Assembly (NCBI RefSeq): GCF_005048205.1
Contig: NZ_SUMF01000005.1
Location: forward strand, 93,748 to 157,747
Length of the DNA stretch: 64,000 bases
Origin: Chitiniphilus eburneus
Lineage (GTDB): Bacteria; Pseudomonadota; Gammaproteobacteria; Burkholderiales; Chitinibacteraceae
Direction of reading: 5' to 3'
Made by a program: the position numbers and the translations under genes. Below the pieces are notes generated by a model. It was not told the origin of the DNA. It did no database searches and saw nothing but the letters and a program-made list of their open reading frames with translations. Below, piece after piece: positions 35,940 to 45,894 of the stretch (within the stretch, counting starts at the first letter, position 1; every line of letters starts with the position of its first letter).

Positions 35940-37676
35940 TCAGCAATTGTGCAGTTCGGCCTGTCCAGCGCCGTGCCGATAGGCGCAAACGCGGTTGCGG
36001 CCACCCTTTTTGGCCTCGTACATCGCCGAGTCGGCGTCGTGGATCAATTGATCCAGATTCTGGGTGGCATTCAGGGTTGCCACGCCGAAACTGGCGGTGA
36101 AAGGGATGCCGGCACTGTCCGGCAATCGCAGCGGGCATGCTTCCAGCGCCGCGCGCAGGCGCTCGGCCTGGGCTGTTGCGTCGGCCAGGCTGCACGGCTG
36201 GCTCAGGATCAGGAACTCCTCGCCGCCGTGGCGGCCGATCAGATCGCTCTGGCGCACCTGTTCCTTGCAGAGCGCCGCCACCAGCGCCAGCACCTGATCG
36301 CCGACGGCGTGGCCGTACTGGTCGTTGATCTGCTTGAAATTGTCGATGTCGAACAGGATCAGGCTCAGGTCGCCAGTGCCCCGGCGCGCGGCGGCCAGCA
36401 TCTGGCGTCCCACGCGCTGGGTCGCCTGGCGGTTGGCCAGGCCGGTGAGGAAATCGGTTTCCGCCTGCTGGCGCAGTTGGGAGATCAGGCGCTCGCGATC
36501 CTCCTGCAGGCTGAGCCGTTCCAGGTTGTTGGCGCGCAGCACCGCCAGCGCGTGCAGGGTTTCGCCGATCTCGTCGTGATGGTGGCGGTCGGGCAACGGC
36601 ACGTTGAAATGCCCGCGCGCAAAGGCCTTGAGGGTTTCGTTGGTGTCCGCCAGGGCATTGAGCACCCGGTGGCGGAAGAAAAAGCCCACCAATAGCAGCA
36701 GCCCCAGCGTCGCCATGCTGGCGGCGACGGCGGTGTAGAACATGATCAGCGCCTGGTGCGATTGCCGCTGGATCTGCTGCCGGGCCAGTTGGAGCATGAC
36801 GCTGCGCATGTTGCCCAGCGGGCCCAATCCCTGGTTGTAGACGCGCTGGAACCGTTCCTTGTCGACGATGGTGTCGCGATGCGAGATGAGCAGATCATCG
36901 ACTTCGCTGAGCGCTTCGTTGAAATAACGCGTTTCGGCGCTCAGGTAGGCCTGTTCCAGCGCGGGCTGGTCGCGATACGGTCGCAGGCGCTGTACCAGCG
37001 CCTTGTGATGTTCCTCGATCTGTCCGCGCAGCCGCAGCAGTGCATCGGTCTCCGCATGCGTGATCGGACAGCCCGTGGTGAGCGCGGGGATCAACTGCAT
37101 GCGTAGCTGGCGGGCGTAATGGCTGATCAGCGAAAGCTGGTTGGCGCCGGTGAGCAGTTCATAGACGCCGGGAGTGACCTGGGTGATCTGCGCCGCCTGG
37201 TCGATCATCGGCGGTTGCAGCGTGTCGATCACGGCGGTGAAGTACTGCAACGGGCCTTGCGTATCGCCGTCTTCGCAGTGTTCCTTGCCCATCGCCAGCG
37301 AATCGATGTCGGTTCTCGCCTCGTCCAGCGCGCGGCGCGTCGTGGCCAGCGACAACCTGTCGCTGCCACTCGCGTCCTGCACCGGGTCGAGCAGGATGGT
37401 CAATCGTCGCAAGGCACTATCGGTGGTTTGCCGTGCCCGGGAGAGTGCGTTGCGATGGGCGGGGGTGTCGTGGACCAGCACCATCCCGGTGGGTTCGTAC
37501 TCGGCCATCACCTGGTCCGTCAAAGCGGTGGCGACCTCGTAGCGATCCAGGGCTTGCCCGGCGGTGGTGCAGGCGCGCCAGTCCTGCCACTGTGTCCTGA
37601 GGATGTAGGCCTGGGGCAGGCAGACCAGCAGCCCCATGGCGTACAGAAAACAGTTGGAAAAACTGGAAAGTTTCAT
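35940..37676 (-). CDS. Membrane diguanylate cyclase
   Basis: A 578-residue protein: membrane span (~7-26), helical periplasmic sensor (~27-305), second span (~310-332), HAMP-like linker (~333-395) and GGDEF domain (~405-565). The active site reads RHGGEEF (~480-486). An inhibitory RxxD site (RQSD) stands five residues before GGEEF, so product inhibition by c-di-GMP is expected. Predicted reaction: 2 GTP to c-di-GMP. It begins 24 nt after the HTH gene and is the last member of the chemoreceptor/c-di-GMP unit. Confidence 0.92.
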   Translation of the reverse strand: MKLSSFSNCFLYAMGLLVCLPQAYILRTQWQDWRACTTAGQALDRYEVATALTDQVMAEYEPTGMVLVHDTPAHRNALSRARQTTDSALRRLTILLDPVQDASGSDRLSLATTRRALDEARTDIDSLAMGKEHCEDGDTQGPLQYFTAVIDTLQPPMIDQAAQITQVTPGVYELLTGANQLSLISHYARQLRMQLIPALTTGCPITHAETDALLRLRGQIEEHHKALVQRLRPYRDQPALEQAYLSAETRYFNEALSEVDDLLISHRDTIVDKERFQRVYNQGLGPLGNMRSVMLQLARQQIQRQSHQALIMFYTAVAASMATLGLLLLVGFFFRHRVLNALADTNETLKAFARGHFNVPLPDRHHHDEIGETLHALAVLRANNLERLSLQEDRERLISQLRQQAETDFLTGLANRQATQRVGRQMLAAARRGTGDLSLILFDIDNFKQINDQYGHAVGDQVLALVAALCKEQVRQSDLIGRHGGEEFLILSQPCSLADATAQAERLRAALEACPLRLPDSAGIPFTASFGVATLNATQNLDQLIHDADSAMYEAKKGGRNRVCAYRHGAGQAELHNC

Positions 37677-37700
37677 GGATGCGCCGCGTGACCCCTGGGC

Positions 37701-37940
37701 TCAGCGCCTGGCCTGCTGCACCTGCGATTCGGCGGGGCGTTCCCGGTGGCTCAGCAGCACGGCTTCGGGCAACGATGCCGCGCTCAGCAGCAGCCGCTGA
37801 CGCCATTTGTAGTAAAGGCCATCGGAGATGCCGATCATGCGCGCCGCGCGCGAAACGGTTTCGCCCAGCGCCACGGCATCCTCGATGCGTTGCAGCATGA
37901 CCCGGATTTGTTCGTCGGTATATCGGCGGGGACGGCTCAT
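37701..37940 (-). CDS. Transposase-type (IS3 OrfA/Transposase_8) HTH protein, stand-alone
   Basis: A 79-residue protein. Residues 1-50 read like the HTH of IS3-family OrfA (RRYTDEQIRVMLQRIEDA, SRAARMIGISDGLYYKWRQRL). The leucine zipper and OrfB frameshift site of real IS3 OrfA are missing; the tail is short and unrelated (SLPEAVLLSHRERP). Its ATG overlaps the stop of the GGDEF-EAL gene in an ATGA, and the diguanylate cyclase starts 24 nt after its stop. No orfB, terminal repeats or target duplication surround it. I infer a domesticated DNA-binding protein; a dead fragment is the alternative. Confidence 0.75.
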   Translation of the reverse strand: MSRPRRYTDEQIRVMLQRIEDAVALGETVSRAARMIGISDGLYYKWRQRLLLSAASLPEAVLLSHRERPAESQVQQARR

Positions 37941-40900
37941 GTTGATACTCCTGGAAGGGGCTGCGCCTTGGCGAGGATCGGGGTGCCGAGGGGGCGCAGC
38001 AGTTGCTTGAATTGGTCAACCGGCATGGGCCGGCCGTAGAAATAGCCTTGGGCCTCGATGCAGCCGTGGCTGGCGAGGAAATCACTCTGGACCTGCTCTT
38101 CCACGCCCTCGGCGATCACGCGCATGCGCAGGCTGGTGGCCATGGCGACGATGGCGCCGACGATGGCGCGGCCGTCCTCCGTATCGATGCGATTGACGAA
38201 AGAGCGGTCGATCTTCAGCTTGTGCACCGGGTAGCGGTACAGGTAGCTCAGGCTGGAATAGCCGGTGCCGAAGTCATCGATGGCCAGCTTGATACCCAGC
38301 GCTTTCAGGCTGTGCATCAGCGCGATGACCGATTCCGGTTGCTGGATGATCGAGCTTTCGGTCATTTCCATTTCCAGTTGACCGGCCGGGATGCGATAGC
38401 GATGCATGGTGGCGGCCACGGCGTCCAGCCATTGCGGCTCCTGGAACTGCGCGGCGGAAATATTGATGGCGATCGGCACGGGCGACTGCCCCTGGTCGCG
38501 CCAGCCGGCCCAGATCCGACAGGCTTCTTCCAGCACCCAATGCGTGATGCGGCCGATGAGGCCGTTCTTCTCGGCGATGGGAATGAAGCGGTCGGGCGGG
38601 ACAAAGCCCAGTTGCGGATGCTGCCAGCGCAATAGCGCTTCGCAGCCGATCAGGCGCGGCTGTTCCTGCATCAGGACCTGCGGTTGCAGGAACAGGCTGA
38701 GTTCGCCGCGTTCGAGCGCGCCTTCGAGCGCCTGGCCGAGTGCCAGGATGTCCTGTGCTGCCTGGTCCATGCCGGCTTCGTACAGGCGGTAGGTGTTACC
38801 ACCTTGTTCCTTGGCCACCCGCATCGCATTGTGGGCGCGCTGGAGCAGGATATCGGCGGTGTCGCCATGCTCGGGGTAGGTCACGATGCCCATGCTGGCG
38901 GTGACGCGTAGCGGTCGTCCATCGACCGCCAGCGGCTTGCAGATACTGTCCAGCAGTGCCCTGATCTTTGCCTCCTGGTTGCAATGGCCGTCGCAGGGCG
39001 CGATCAGGACGAATTCGTCGCCGCCGAAGCGGAACAACTGCGTGCTCGGGTCTTGCAGGCTTTCCTTCAGGCGGCTGCCCACCGCGTTGAGCAGGCTGTC
39101 GCCGCTGGCGAGGCCCATCGACTGATTGATCAGGTTGAAGCGATCCAGGCCGATCAGCGCCACATTCAGTGCCTGTGATTGATCCGAGCGCAGGGCCTTG
39201 CGCAGTGCGTCGTTCAGGCTGGCGCGGTTGGGCAGCGATGTGAGCGGGTCGTAGCGGGTCAGGTAGTCCAGCCTGGTATGGGTTTCCTTCAGGCTGCTGA
39301 TATCGCTCAGGATGTGGATATAGGCGGCGATGTTCTGGTCGGTGTCCACCACGGTGGATACCGTATGCCACGTCGCGCGGATGCTGCCGTCGGCATGCCG
39401 CACGTAACGTTCGCCCTGCCAGCGGCGGTGCTCGGCGCAATGCGCCAGGATCGTGTCGTAATCGACGACGTTCAGGTTCTCGTAGGCCAGCAGGGGGCCC
39501 AGGGCATGGCCCAGCACCTGTTCCGGCCTGTGGCCGGTCAGCGCGTAGTAGGCGGCGTTGGCCTGGGTGGCGATACCGGCGAAATCGCAGGCGACGATGG
39601 CCTGGTCGGTTTCGCGATAGATATTGGCGGCAACACGCAGTTGATCCTCGGCCGAGCGGCGGGCGGTGATGTCGCGGATCAGTACGTGGACCAACGGTTG
39701 GTTTTGCAACCGTACTTCGGAAAAATTGGTTTCCGCGATGAAGCTGCTGCCGTCCTGGCGCTGGTGCAGCGCTTCGGCACAAGGCGAGGCTGCCAGCCAG
39801 TGCACGAAATCCGGGGTGTCGTTCTGTTGCTGGCATTCGGCCCGCCGTGGGCACTGCACCGCGCCGCGCGCGCTGTGTACGCTCTGGCCGGAACACAATT
39901 GGCGGAAGCGTAGCCCCAGCATGTCCTCCCGCGGGCGGCCATAGCCATGGCAGATCGCGTGGTTGACGTCGATCACCCGGCCATGGATATCGGCCAGCAG
40001 CATCATTTCCCGCGAGTTCTGGAAGATCTGCTCGAAGTTGCTGCGCAGCGTGTTCTCGCGCTGCAACGCCCGGTAGCGCTGCCCGCGCCACCAGTTGGCA
40101 CCCCAGGCGGCGAGCAGGAGCAGCACCCCGACCGCGCCGATCACGCCATTGCGCACCTGGGTGTGCAGATCGGCGTAGACCTCCGAGGTGGGCAACGAGG
40201 TGGTGATGAACCAGTCGGTACTGCTGAAGCGCCGGCTGTAGCTCAGCACCTGCTCGCCGTTCAGACTGGTGCCTTCGATCAGGCGGTTGCTGCGCGATTC
40301 ATCGTGGGTCAGGGCGGCCAGCCAGCGTTCGACATCCGGCGAGGTATGGGTCAGCCGGATGCGTTGGCCGCTGGGATTGACGCACTCGTATTGCGTGCCG
40401 ATGCGCCGGATCAGCCAGGTGCTGCCTTTCCAGGTGGGCAGCGTATCGTGGTGCATCAACGGGAACGCGGAACGGGTGGGGTCCAGCTCGAAGCGCAGTT
40501 CGAGATCGGAGCCGCCCGAGTATTCGGTCCCCGGCAACAGGCGCCGGATCAGCCAGCGTACCGGCTCGGCACCGGATTTATGCGACATCAGCACCGGCGG
40601 GGCGGCGACCGACGTGCCGTTGCCCAGCTCGGGCAGGTTATCGGTATGGGAAAGATCGATGACTTCCATGTCGCCGTACGGCGAGCGCGGGCTATCCCTG
40701 CCCGAGACGGAAAGCAGTACCTGGTCCGTGGCGGCCGAAAGCACCAGGATGTCCTGGTAGCCATAGAACGCCTTGATGCGCTCCAGGTAGTTGCGCAACT
40801 GGCTGCGCTGGATATCGTTGGGACGGCCCTGTTGCAGCCAGTTACGCAGCGCCTGCACGAAATAGTCGTCGCCGGCCACCACGTCCAGATCGGCCTGCCG

Positions 40901-41221
40901 GTCCGCAAACCACGTTTCCATGCTGTGGCTGGTCAGCCCGTTGACCGCGTTCAACAGCGACTGCGCCTCATCGCGCACCGCACGCTGGGCATCGCGATAC
41001 AGCACCGACGCCACCGCGCCACAGGCGATGAGGGCGGCGATGCCACTGAACAGCACCAGTGGCGTGGGGCGGCCCCAATGCGCCAGCCCCAGGCGCTCGC
41101 GGATATCCGCCCAGAGCCACCGTGGCCGACGCCTGGTCCATTGCACGGGCAGCGTCAGTGCCTGAGCAAGAACGGCGCCGCGCTGACGGAGAAAGCGATG
41201 GAGGAGCCGGCCAGGGGGCAT
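37937..41221 (-). CDS. dCache-PAS-PAS-GGDEF-EAL protein
   Basis: A 1094-residue membrane protein. Membrane span (~57-76), large periplasmic sensor (~77-360), second span (~362-380), two PAS domains (~395-520 and ~530-645), GGDEF (~650-815) with an intact FGGDEF motif, and EAL (~825-1075) with intact EALLRW, NISAAQF, DDFGTGYSSL and KIDRSF. Both cyclase and phosphodiesterase motifs are complete, so net activity cannot be predicted; many such proteins act mainly as phosphodiesterases. Start at 41221 lies 3 nt after the chemoreceptor stop, and its own stop overlaps the HTH gene. Confidence 0.93.
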   Translation of the reverse strand: MPPGRLLHRFLRQRGAVLAQALTLPVQWTRRRPRWLWADIRERLGLAHWGRPTPLVLFSGIAALIACGAVASVLYRDAQRAVRDEAQSLLNAVNGLTSHSMETWFADRQADLDVVAGDDYFVQALRNWLQQGRPNDIQRSQLRNYLERIKAFYGYQDILVLSAATDQVLLSVSGRDSPRSPYGDMEVIDLSHTDNLPELGNGTSVAAPPVLMSHKSGAEPVRWLIRRLLPGTEYSGGSDLELRFELDPTRSAFPLMHHDTLPTWKGSTWLIRRIGTQYECVNPSGQRIRLTHTSPDVERWLAALTHDESRSNRLIEGTSLNGEQVLSYSRRFSSTDWFITTSLPTSEVYADLHTQVRNGVIGAVGVLLLLAAWGANWWRGQRYRALQRENTLRSNFEQIFQNSREMMLLADIHGRVIDVNHAICHGYGRPREDMLGLRFRQLCSGQSVHSARGAVQCPRRAECQQQNDTPDFVHWLAASPCAEALHQRQDGSSFIAETNFSEVRLQNQPLVHVLIRDITARRSAEDQLRVAANIYRETDQAIVACDFAGIATQANAAYYALTGHRPEQVLGHALGPLLAYENLNVVDYDTILAHCAEHRRWQGERYVRHADGSIRATWHTVSTVVDTDQNIAAYIHILSDISSLKETHTRLDYLTRYDPLTSLPNRASLNDALRKALRSDQSQALNVALIGLDRFNLINQSMGLASGDSLLNAVGSRLKESLQDPSTQLFRFGGDEFVLIAPCDGHCNQEAKIRALLDSICKPLAVDGRPLRVTASMGIVTYPEHGDTADILLQRAHNAMRVAKEQGGNTYRLYEAGMDQAAQDILALGQALEGALERGELSLFLQPQVLMQEQPRLIGCEALLRWQHPQLGFVPPDRFIPIAEKNGLIGRITHWVLEEACRIWAGWRDQGQSPVPIAINISAAQFQEPQWLDAVAATMHRYRIPAGQLEMEMTESSIIQQPESVIALMHSLKALGIKLAIDDFGTGYSSLSYLYRYPVHKLKIDRSFVNRIDTEDGRAIVGAIVAMATSLRMRVIAEGVEEQVQSDFLASHGCIEAQGYFYGRPMPVDQFKQLLRPLGTPILAKAQPLPGVST

Positions 41222-41224
41222 CGA

Positions 41225-42838
41225 TTACACCTTGTAGCGGTCGATGACCTGCTGCATTTCGCGCGCCAGGCTGTGAAGGTCGTTGCTGGCCTCGGAGGTG
41301 CGCAGCGCGGCGGCGCTGGTCTGCTCGGACATCTGCGCCACCTTCTCGATTTCCTGCGCCATCATGTTGCTGGCGCTGCTCTGCTCGCGCATCGCGGACG
41401 AAATCTGGCCCACCTCGGCCACCACGGACTCGGTGCTCTGGCGGATCTGCTGGATCGCCTGGCTGGCCTGACCCGCGTGCTCCACGCCTTCCTCCACTTC
41501 CTGCACCGCACGGCGCATCGCATCCACTGTCTGGTTGGCTTCGTGCTGGATGGCGCCGACGGTATCGGTGATCTCGGCGGTGGACGACGCGGTGCGCTCG
41601 GCCAGCTTGCGTACCTCATCGGCCACCACGGCAAAGCCACGGCCCATCTCACCGGCACGCGCGGCCTCGATGGCGGCGTTCAATGCCAGCAGGTTGGTCT
41701 GGTCGGCGATTTCCTTGATGGTGTTGACCACGCTGCTGATGTTGGCGGTACGGTCCACCAGCGAACTGATATAGGACGACGAATCCTGCACCCGGCCGGC
41801 AATGTGGTTGATGCGTTCGATGGTCTCGCCGATCACCGTGCCGCCATTGGTGGCGAACTGGCCGGCGGAGCGGGCGATCTCATCGGTGCTTTCGGCGCGA
41901 TCGGCCACGTGGTTGACGCTGACGGTCACCTGTTCCACGCCGGCCGCCATGCTGGTGGTCGATTCGCTCACCATGTGCGAGGCGGAGGACAGCTCGGTGG
42001 AGGCATTGGCCACTTCGCCGGCATGGGCGCCCACCTTCTGGCCGATGCTGGACAGATCGCGCAGGCTGCTCTGCATGGTGTCGAGCAGCTGGTCGAAGGC
42101 GCGGCTGGTTTCCGCCACCTCATCGTGACCCACGTCGCCCAGGCGCTGGGTGAATTCATAGTTGCGCGCCACGTTGGCCACGAAATCGCGCAGACGGAAC
42201 AATGGCGTCACCACCGAACGGGTGATGAACTCGCTGGTCAGCAGCAGCAACAGCGCGGCGGCGACGCACACCCCCAGCAGCACCGACAGCAGCGTGTTGA
42301 AACCGCTATTGATGGCGGTGTTGCAGCGCGCGGTGAGCTGGGCGTAATAGTTGGACATCACGGTCAACTGATCGAACACCTTGGTGGCCTGCGGGGCCGT
42401 CAGGCGCTTGACCATATCGGCCGCCTCGTCCTTGCGATGCTCGGCGGAGGCCTTGAGCACTTCGTCCGCAATTGCGTAGTAGGCGGTCATCTCCTTACGC
42501 GCGGCCTGCGCATACTTGCCGTCCTGCTCGTCGTAGAGCAGCTTGTCGTACTGATCCATGCCCTGGAACAACTGGTTGCGGCTGGCTTCGAACCCATCCT
42601 TGAGGGTCTTCATGCCGGCATCGTCCTTTTCCAGGATGTGCAGCAGCAGGTCGCGGCGGGTGGCGGCGAACGTGGTATTGAGATTACTCAGGATGGCCAG
42701 CGTGGGAACGATATTGGCGGTCAGATCCTGAACGGGCGTCTTGGCCCTTTCGATGTAAAACCAGGCAATGGTCGTTGTCAGCATCACCACCAACAATCCC
42801 GCTACGCCAAGCAGGCGCACCCGCATTCCTATTTTCAT
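41225..42838 (-). CDS. Methyl-accepting chemotaxis protein 1
   Basis: A 537-residue chemoreceptor. Signal anchor (~7-29), helical four-helix-bundle-type periplasmic domain (~30-185), second span (~188-210), HAMP (~212-265) and a long signalling coiled coil (~266-537) with the conserved tip [20 protein letters not shown] (near residue 390). Start at 42838 is set by GAGG upstream and by the shared opening [11 protein letters not shown]. The C-terminus (QVIDRYKV) lacks an E. coli-type methyltransferase-tethering pentapeptide. It heads the operon with the GGDEF-EAL gene 3 nt downstream. Ligand unknown. Confidence 0.93.
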   Translation of the reverse strand: MKIGMRVRLLGVAGLLVVMLTTTIAWFYIERAKTPVQDLTANIVPTLAILSNLNTTFAATRRDLLLHILEKDDAGMKTLKDGFEASRNQLFQGMDQYDKLLYDEQDGKYAQAARKEMTAYYAIADEVLKASAEHRKDEAADMVKRLTAPQATKVFDQLTVMSNYYAQLTARCNTAINSGFNTLLSVLLGVCVAAALLLLLTSEFITRSVVTPLFRLRDFVANVARNYEFTQRLGDVGHDEVAETSRAFDQLLDTMQSSLRDLSSIGQKVGAHAGEVANASTELSSASHMVSESTTSMAAGVEQVTVSVNHVADRAESTDEIARSAGQFATNGGTVIGETIERINHIAGRVQDSSSYISSLVDRTANISSVVNTIKEIADQTNLLALNAAIEAARAGEMGRGFAVVADEVRKLAERTASSTAEITDTVGAIQHEANQTVDAMRRAVQEVEEGVEHAGQASQAIQQIRQSTESVVAEVGQISSAMREQSSASNMMAQEIEKVAQMSEQTSAAALRTSEASNDLHSLAREMQQVIDRYKV

Positions 42839-43775
42839 TTTGTTTGCCTCAAATATAAAAAGCACTGAATGAAAAACCACGTCCGTTCGTTCCGCAATTG
42901 ACGCGGATTACATGCCAAAATGGGCACGAAACGCCGGAAAGGATTAATACCGGTTCGTTTCGCGTCTTTTTAGAAGGGGCACTACAGGAGCGGGTATTCG
43001 TGTCAACACGCAGTTGGATCATTCGTCGCATCTACCGAAACCTGGCTTTCAACCGGGGTGTGGCATTGCCTGCAACCGCTGGATGAACGAGGACCGTTGC
43101 ATCGGCAAGGTTAAACAGGGCGAGTACCGTTAATCCCGGCAAGCGTTGTTTTCGATTTATTCCGGCTACACCAGAATATTCCTATGAGCGGCTTCCAATA
43201 AGCGAATTGACTCAATTCGGAGCATATGGAAGACGCATGAGGCGGTCAAACATTAGAAGAAGGTAATATGTAATACCACCCGTTCGGGTGGGGTCGCCCT
43301 GAAATTGCCTATTGGGTGAGGGCGATTTGCCTTAATTCGGATTAATCCGATAAAAATTTCGGCACTTAATCCAATTTAATTTGATACACATCAATTCCTT
43401 CCGATTTTTGTCGATGTTTATTTTATGTTTGGTAAGTTTTTAGTTAGGATTTGACAGCGTTTCAGTTGAGTGTGTGCTCGATAGAGCACTTTTTCTCTGG
43501 GGTAGCCCTTCCTTTTTGAAGATTACTTACGGAATTTTCTGAAAGATGAAGATGGGGTTTTCGAAAATTCGGTAGAAGGGCCATCCAAAAGTACAAGGGC
43601 TCCCATCCTGCGAAAACCAGACCCATCCCGGGAACTCGTCGCATGCCGACAACGGCGAGGGGCGCTTGCGGGGGCCGGCAGCCAGGGCACCACCGATGTC
43701 GTACCCCGGCCTGGGGCAGAGCCGGCCTTCCCCCCGCGGGTGCAGGTCGATCCGGCCCCGGGGTAGCGATGTCGC
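42839..43775. other. Long intergenic region between chemoreceptors 1 and 2
   Basis: About 940 bp with no credible gene. It should include the promoter of the chemoreceptor 1 operon. A large part (about 43090-43560) is far more AT-rich than the genes. One small hairpin, CCACCC-GTTC-GGGTGG, lies at about 43276-43291. I see no clear sigma-28 or sigma-70 promoter. Confidence 0.55.
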
Positions 43776-45389
43776 CTACACCTGATAGCGGTCGATCACC
43801 TGCTGCATCTTGCGCGCCAGGCCGTGCAGGTCGTTGCTGGCCTCGGAGGTGCGTAGCGCGGCGGCGCTGGTCTGCTCGGACATCTGCGCCACCTTCTCGA
43901 TCTCCTGCGCCATCATGTTGCTGGCGGTGCTCTGCTCGCGCATCGCGGACGAAATCTGCCCCACCTCGTCGACCACCGACGCGGTGCTGTCGCGGATATG
44001 CTGGATTGCCTCGCTGGCCTGGCTGGCGTGGTTCACACCTTGCTCTACCTCGGTCACGGCCAGTTGCATGGCATCGACGGTCTGGTCGGCCTCATGCTGG
44101 ATCGCATCAACCGTCTGGGTGATTTCGGCGGTGGATGACGCGGTACGTTCCGCCAGCTTGCGCACCTCGTCCGCCACCACGGCAAAGCCGCGCCCGGCTT
44201 CGCCGGCTCGCGCGGCCTCGATGGCGGCGTTCAATGCCAGCAGGTTGGTCTGGTCGGCGATTTCCCGGATGGTGTTGACCACGCTGCCGATGGTGGCGGT
44301 GCGATCGGCCAGCGACCGGATATAGCTGGACGAATCCTGCACCCGGCCGGCGATATGATTGATGCGCTCGATGGTCTCGCCGATCACCGTGCCGCCATTG
44401 GCCGCGAACTGGCCGGCGGTACGCGCGATTTCGTCGGTACTCTGGGCGCGGTCGGCCACATGGTTGACGCTGACGGTCACCTGCTGCACGCCGGCGGCCA
44501 TGCTGGTGGTCGATTCGCTCACCAGGTGCGAGGCGGAGGACAGCTCGGTGGAGGCATTGGCCACTTCCCCGGCATGGGCGCCCACCTTCTGGCCGATGCT
44601 GGACAGATCGCGCAGGCTGCTCTGCATGGTATCGAGCAGCGAATCGAAGGCGCGGCTGGTTTCCGCCACTTCGTCGTGGCCGGAATCGTTCAGGCGCTGG
44701 GTGAACTGGTAGTCGCCGGCCACGTTGACCACGAAATCGCGCAGTTGGCCCAACGGCTTCACCACCGAACGGGTGATCAGCTCGCCGATCAGCAGCAACA
44801 GCAGCATCGCCGATACACAGGCAATGGTCTGGATGGTGAGCAGCGTGCCGAATTGCTCATCGATCGTGTCACCGGATTGCTGGGTGAGCTTGCCGTAGTA
44901 CTGCACGATGGCGGTGCGGCGCTCGAACACCTTGTTGGCTTGCGGCGCCGTGATCGTGCGCACTTCGCGGATCGCCTCTTCCTTCTGGTGAGCGGCCGAC
45001 GCGGCGATCACCTTGTGCGCCAGGTTGAAATAGGTGTCCAGCTCCTGGCGGGCCGCTTCATAGTTGGCGCGGTCGGTGTCATCGCGCACCACCTTGCCGT
45101 AGGCATCCAGCAGCTGGTAGAGCTGGGTACGCGCTTTTTCGAAGTTTTGCTGGATCTGCTTCATGCCCGCGTCGTCCGGTTCCAGGATGTGCAGCAGCAG
45201 CTCGCGACGGGAATCGGCGAAGTTCATGTCCAGTTCGCTCAGCTTGCCCAGGGTGGGGACGATGTGGTCCGACAGGGTCTGCACGGGTTCGTTGGCGCGT
45301 TCCACATATACCCAGGTCAGCAACGACGTCAGCAGGACAACCAGCAGGCCGGTGGCGCCCAGCAGGCGCACTCGCATTCCGATTTTCAT
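43776..45389 (-). CDS. Methyl-accepting chemotaxis protein 2
   Basis: A 537-residue paralogue of the first receptor with the same plan. The periplasmic part (residues ~30-185) is clearly different (e.g. [30 protein letters not shown]), so it likely senses another ligand, while the signalling half is almost the same. Tip variant [11 protein letters not shown]. Start at 45389 follows GAGG. Monocistronic as far as spacing shows (about 390-510 bp gaps on both sides after trimming). Confidence 0.93.
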   Translation of the reverse strand: MKIGMRVRLLGATGLLVVLLTSLLTWVYVERANEPVQTLSDHIVPTLGKLSELDMNFADSRRELLLHILEPDDAGMKQIQQNFEKARTQLYQLLDAYGKVVRDDTDRANYEAARQELDTYFNLAHKVIAASAAHQKEEAIREVRTITAPQANKVFERRTAIVQYYGKLTQQSGDTIDEQFGTLLTIQTIACVSAMLLLLLIGELITRSVVKPLGQLRDFVVNVAGDYQFTQRLNDSGHDEVAETSRAFDSLLDTMQSSLRDLSSIGQKVGAHAGEVANASTELSSASHLVSESTTSMAAGVQQVTVSVNHVADRAQSTDEIARTAGQFAANGGTVIGETIERINHIAGRVQDSSSYIRSLADRTATIGSVVNTIREIADQTNLLALNAAIEAARAGEAGRGFAVVADEVRKLAERTASSTAEITQTVDAIQHEADQTVDAMQLAVTEVEQGVNHASQASEAIQHIRDSTASVVDEVGQISSAMREQSTASNMMAQEIEKVAQMSEQTSAAALRTSEASNDLHGLARKMQQVIDRYQV

Positions 45390-45894
45390 CTCATACCTCG
45401 CAATCATTTTCGATTCATTTGCCCAATTTCTTTCCATTTACTGTTTTTAGCGCGCCGGGTTTGGGGGTTCGATAGGAATCATCGGGTTCGGCAATCCGGC
45501 GGCACCGAACGGACGGGCGTGGCAGCGGTGGCGTGCGCAGGTGGGGGAGGGCGCGTGGCACGCTGCCGGCCGCGGCGGTGCGGGCGATAGCCAAAGTATG
45601 GCGATCAATAATGGATGGGCATGTGCAAGATGGCCGTCCCCCCAATTGGAGGGGCGGTATGTGGATTGCACCAATGTGGGGCGCTGGGGGCTGTGCGCCA
45701 AGTGGGTTGGCACCTGACGCCGCTGCGAAGCAAACCGCTGGCGCGGACCCGGCGAACCGGGATACCCGGGAAGGCGACGGATGGTGTGGCAGGGGCGCGA
45801 GTGGCCGGGTGTCATCTTCGCGCGCGCCGGGGAACACGGGATCGCACCGACAGCGGCGGCGCGCTTCCCGTTTATCGTCGATCCCGCGTTCGTT
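45390..45894. other. Intergenic region between chemoreceptors 2 and 3
   Basis: 505 bp without a credible gene. An imperfect palindrome centred on CCAATTGG lies at about 45640-45665 (flanks CCGTCCCC and AGGGGCGG). No clear promoter. Confidence 0.45.

Noticed and set aside
39947..42868. 973-residue plus-strand frame opposite chemoreceptor 1 and the GGDEF-EAL gene
   Set aside because: Antisense shadow; the opposite strand has intact, recognisable domains.
43579..43604. Similarity of GGCCATCCAAAAGTA with GGCCACCCAAAAGTA at 62859
   Set aside because: About 15 bases only, with unrelated flanks; not enough to claim a repeat or riboswitch.
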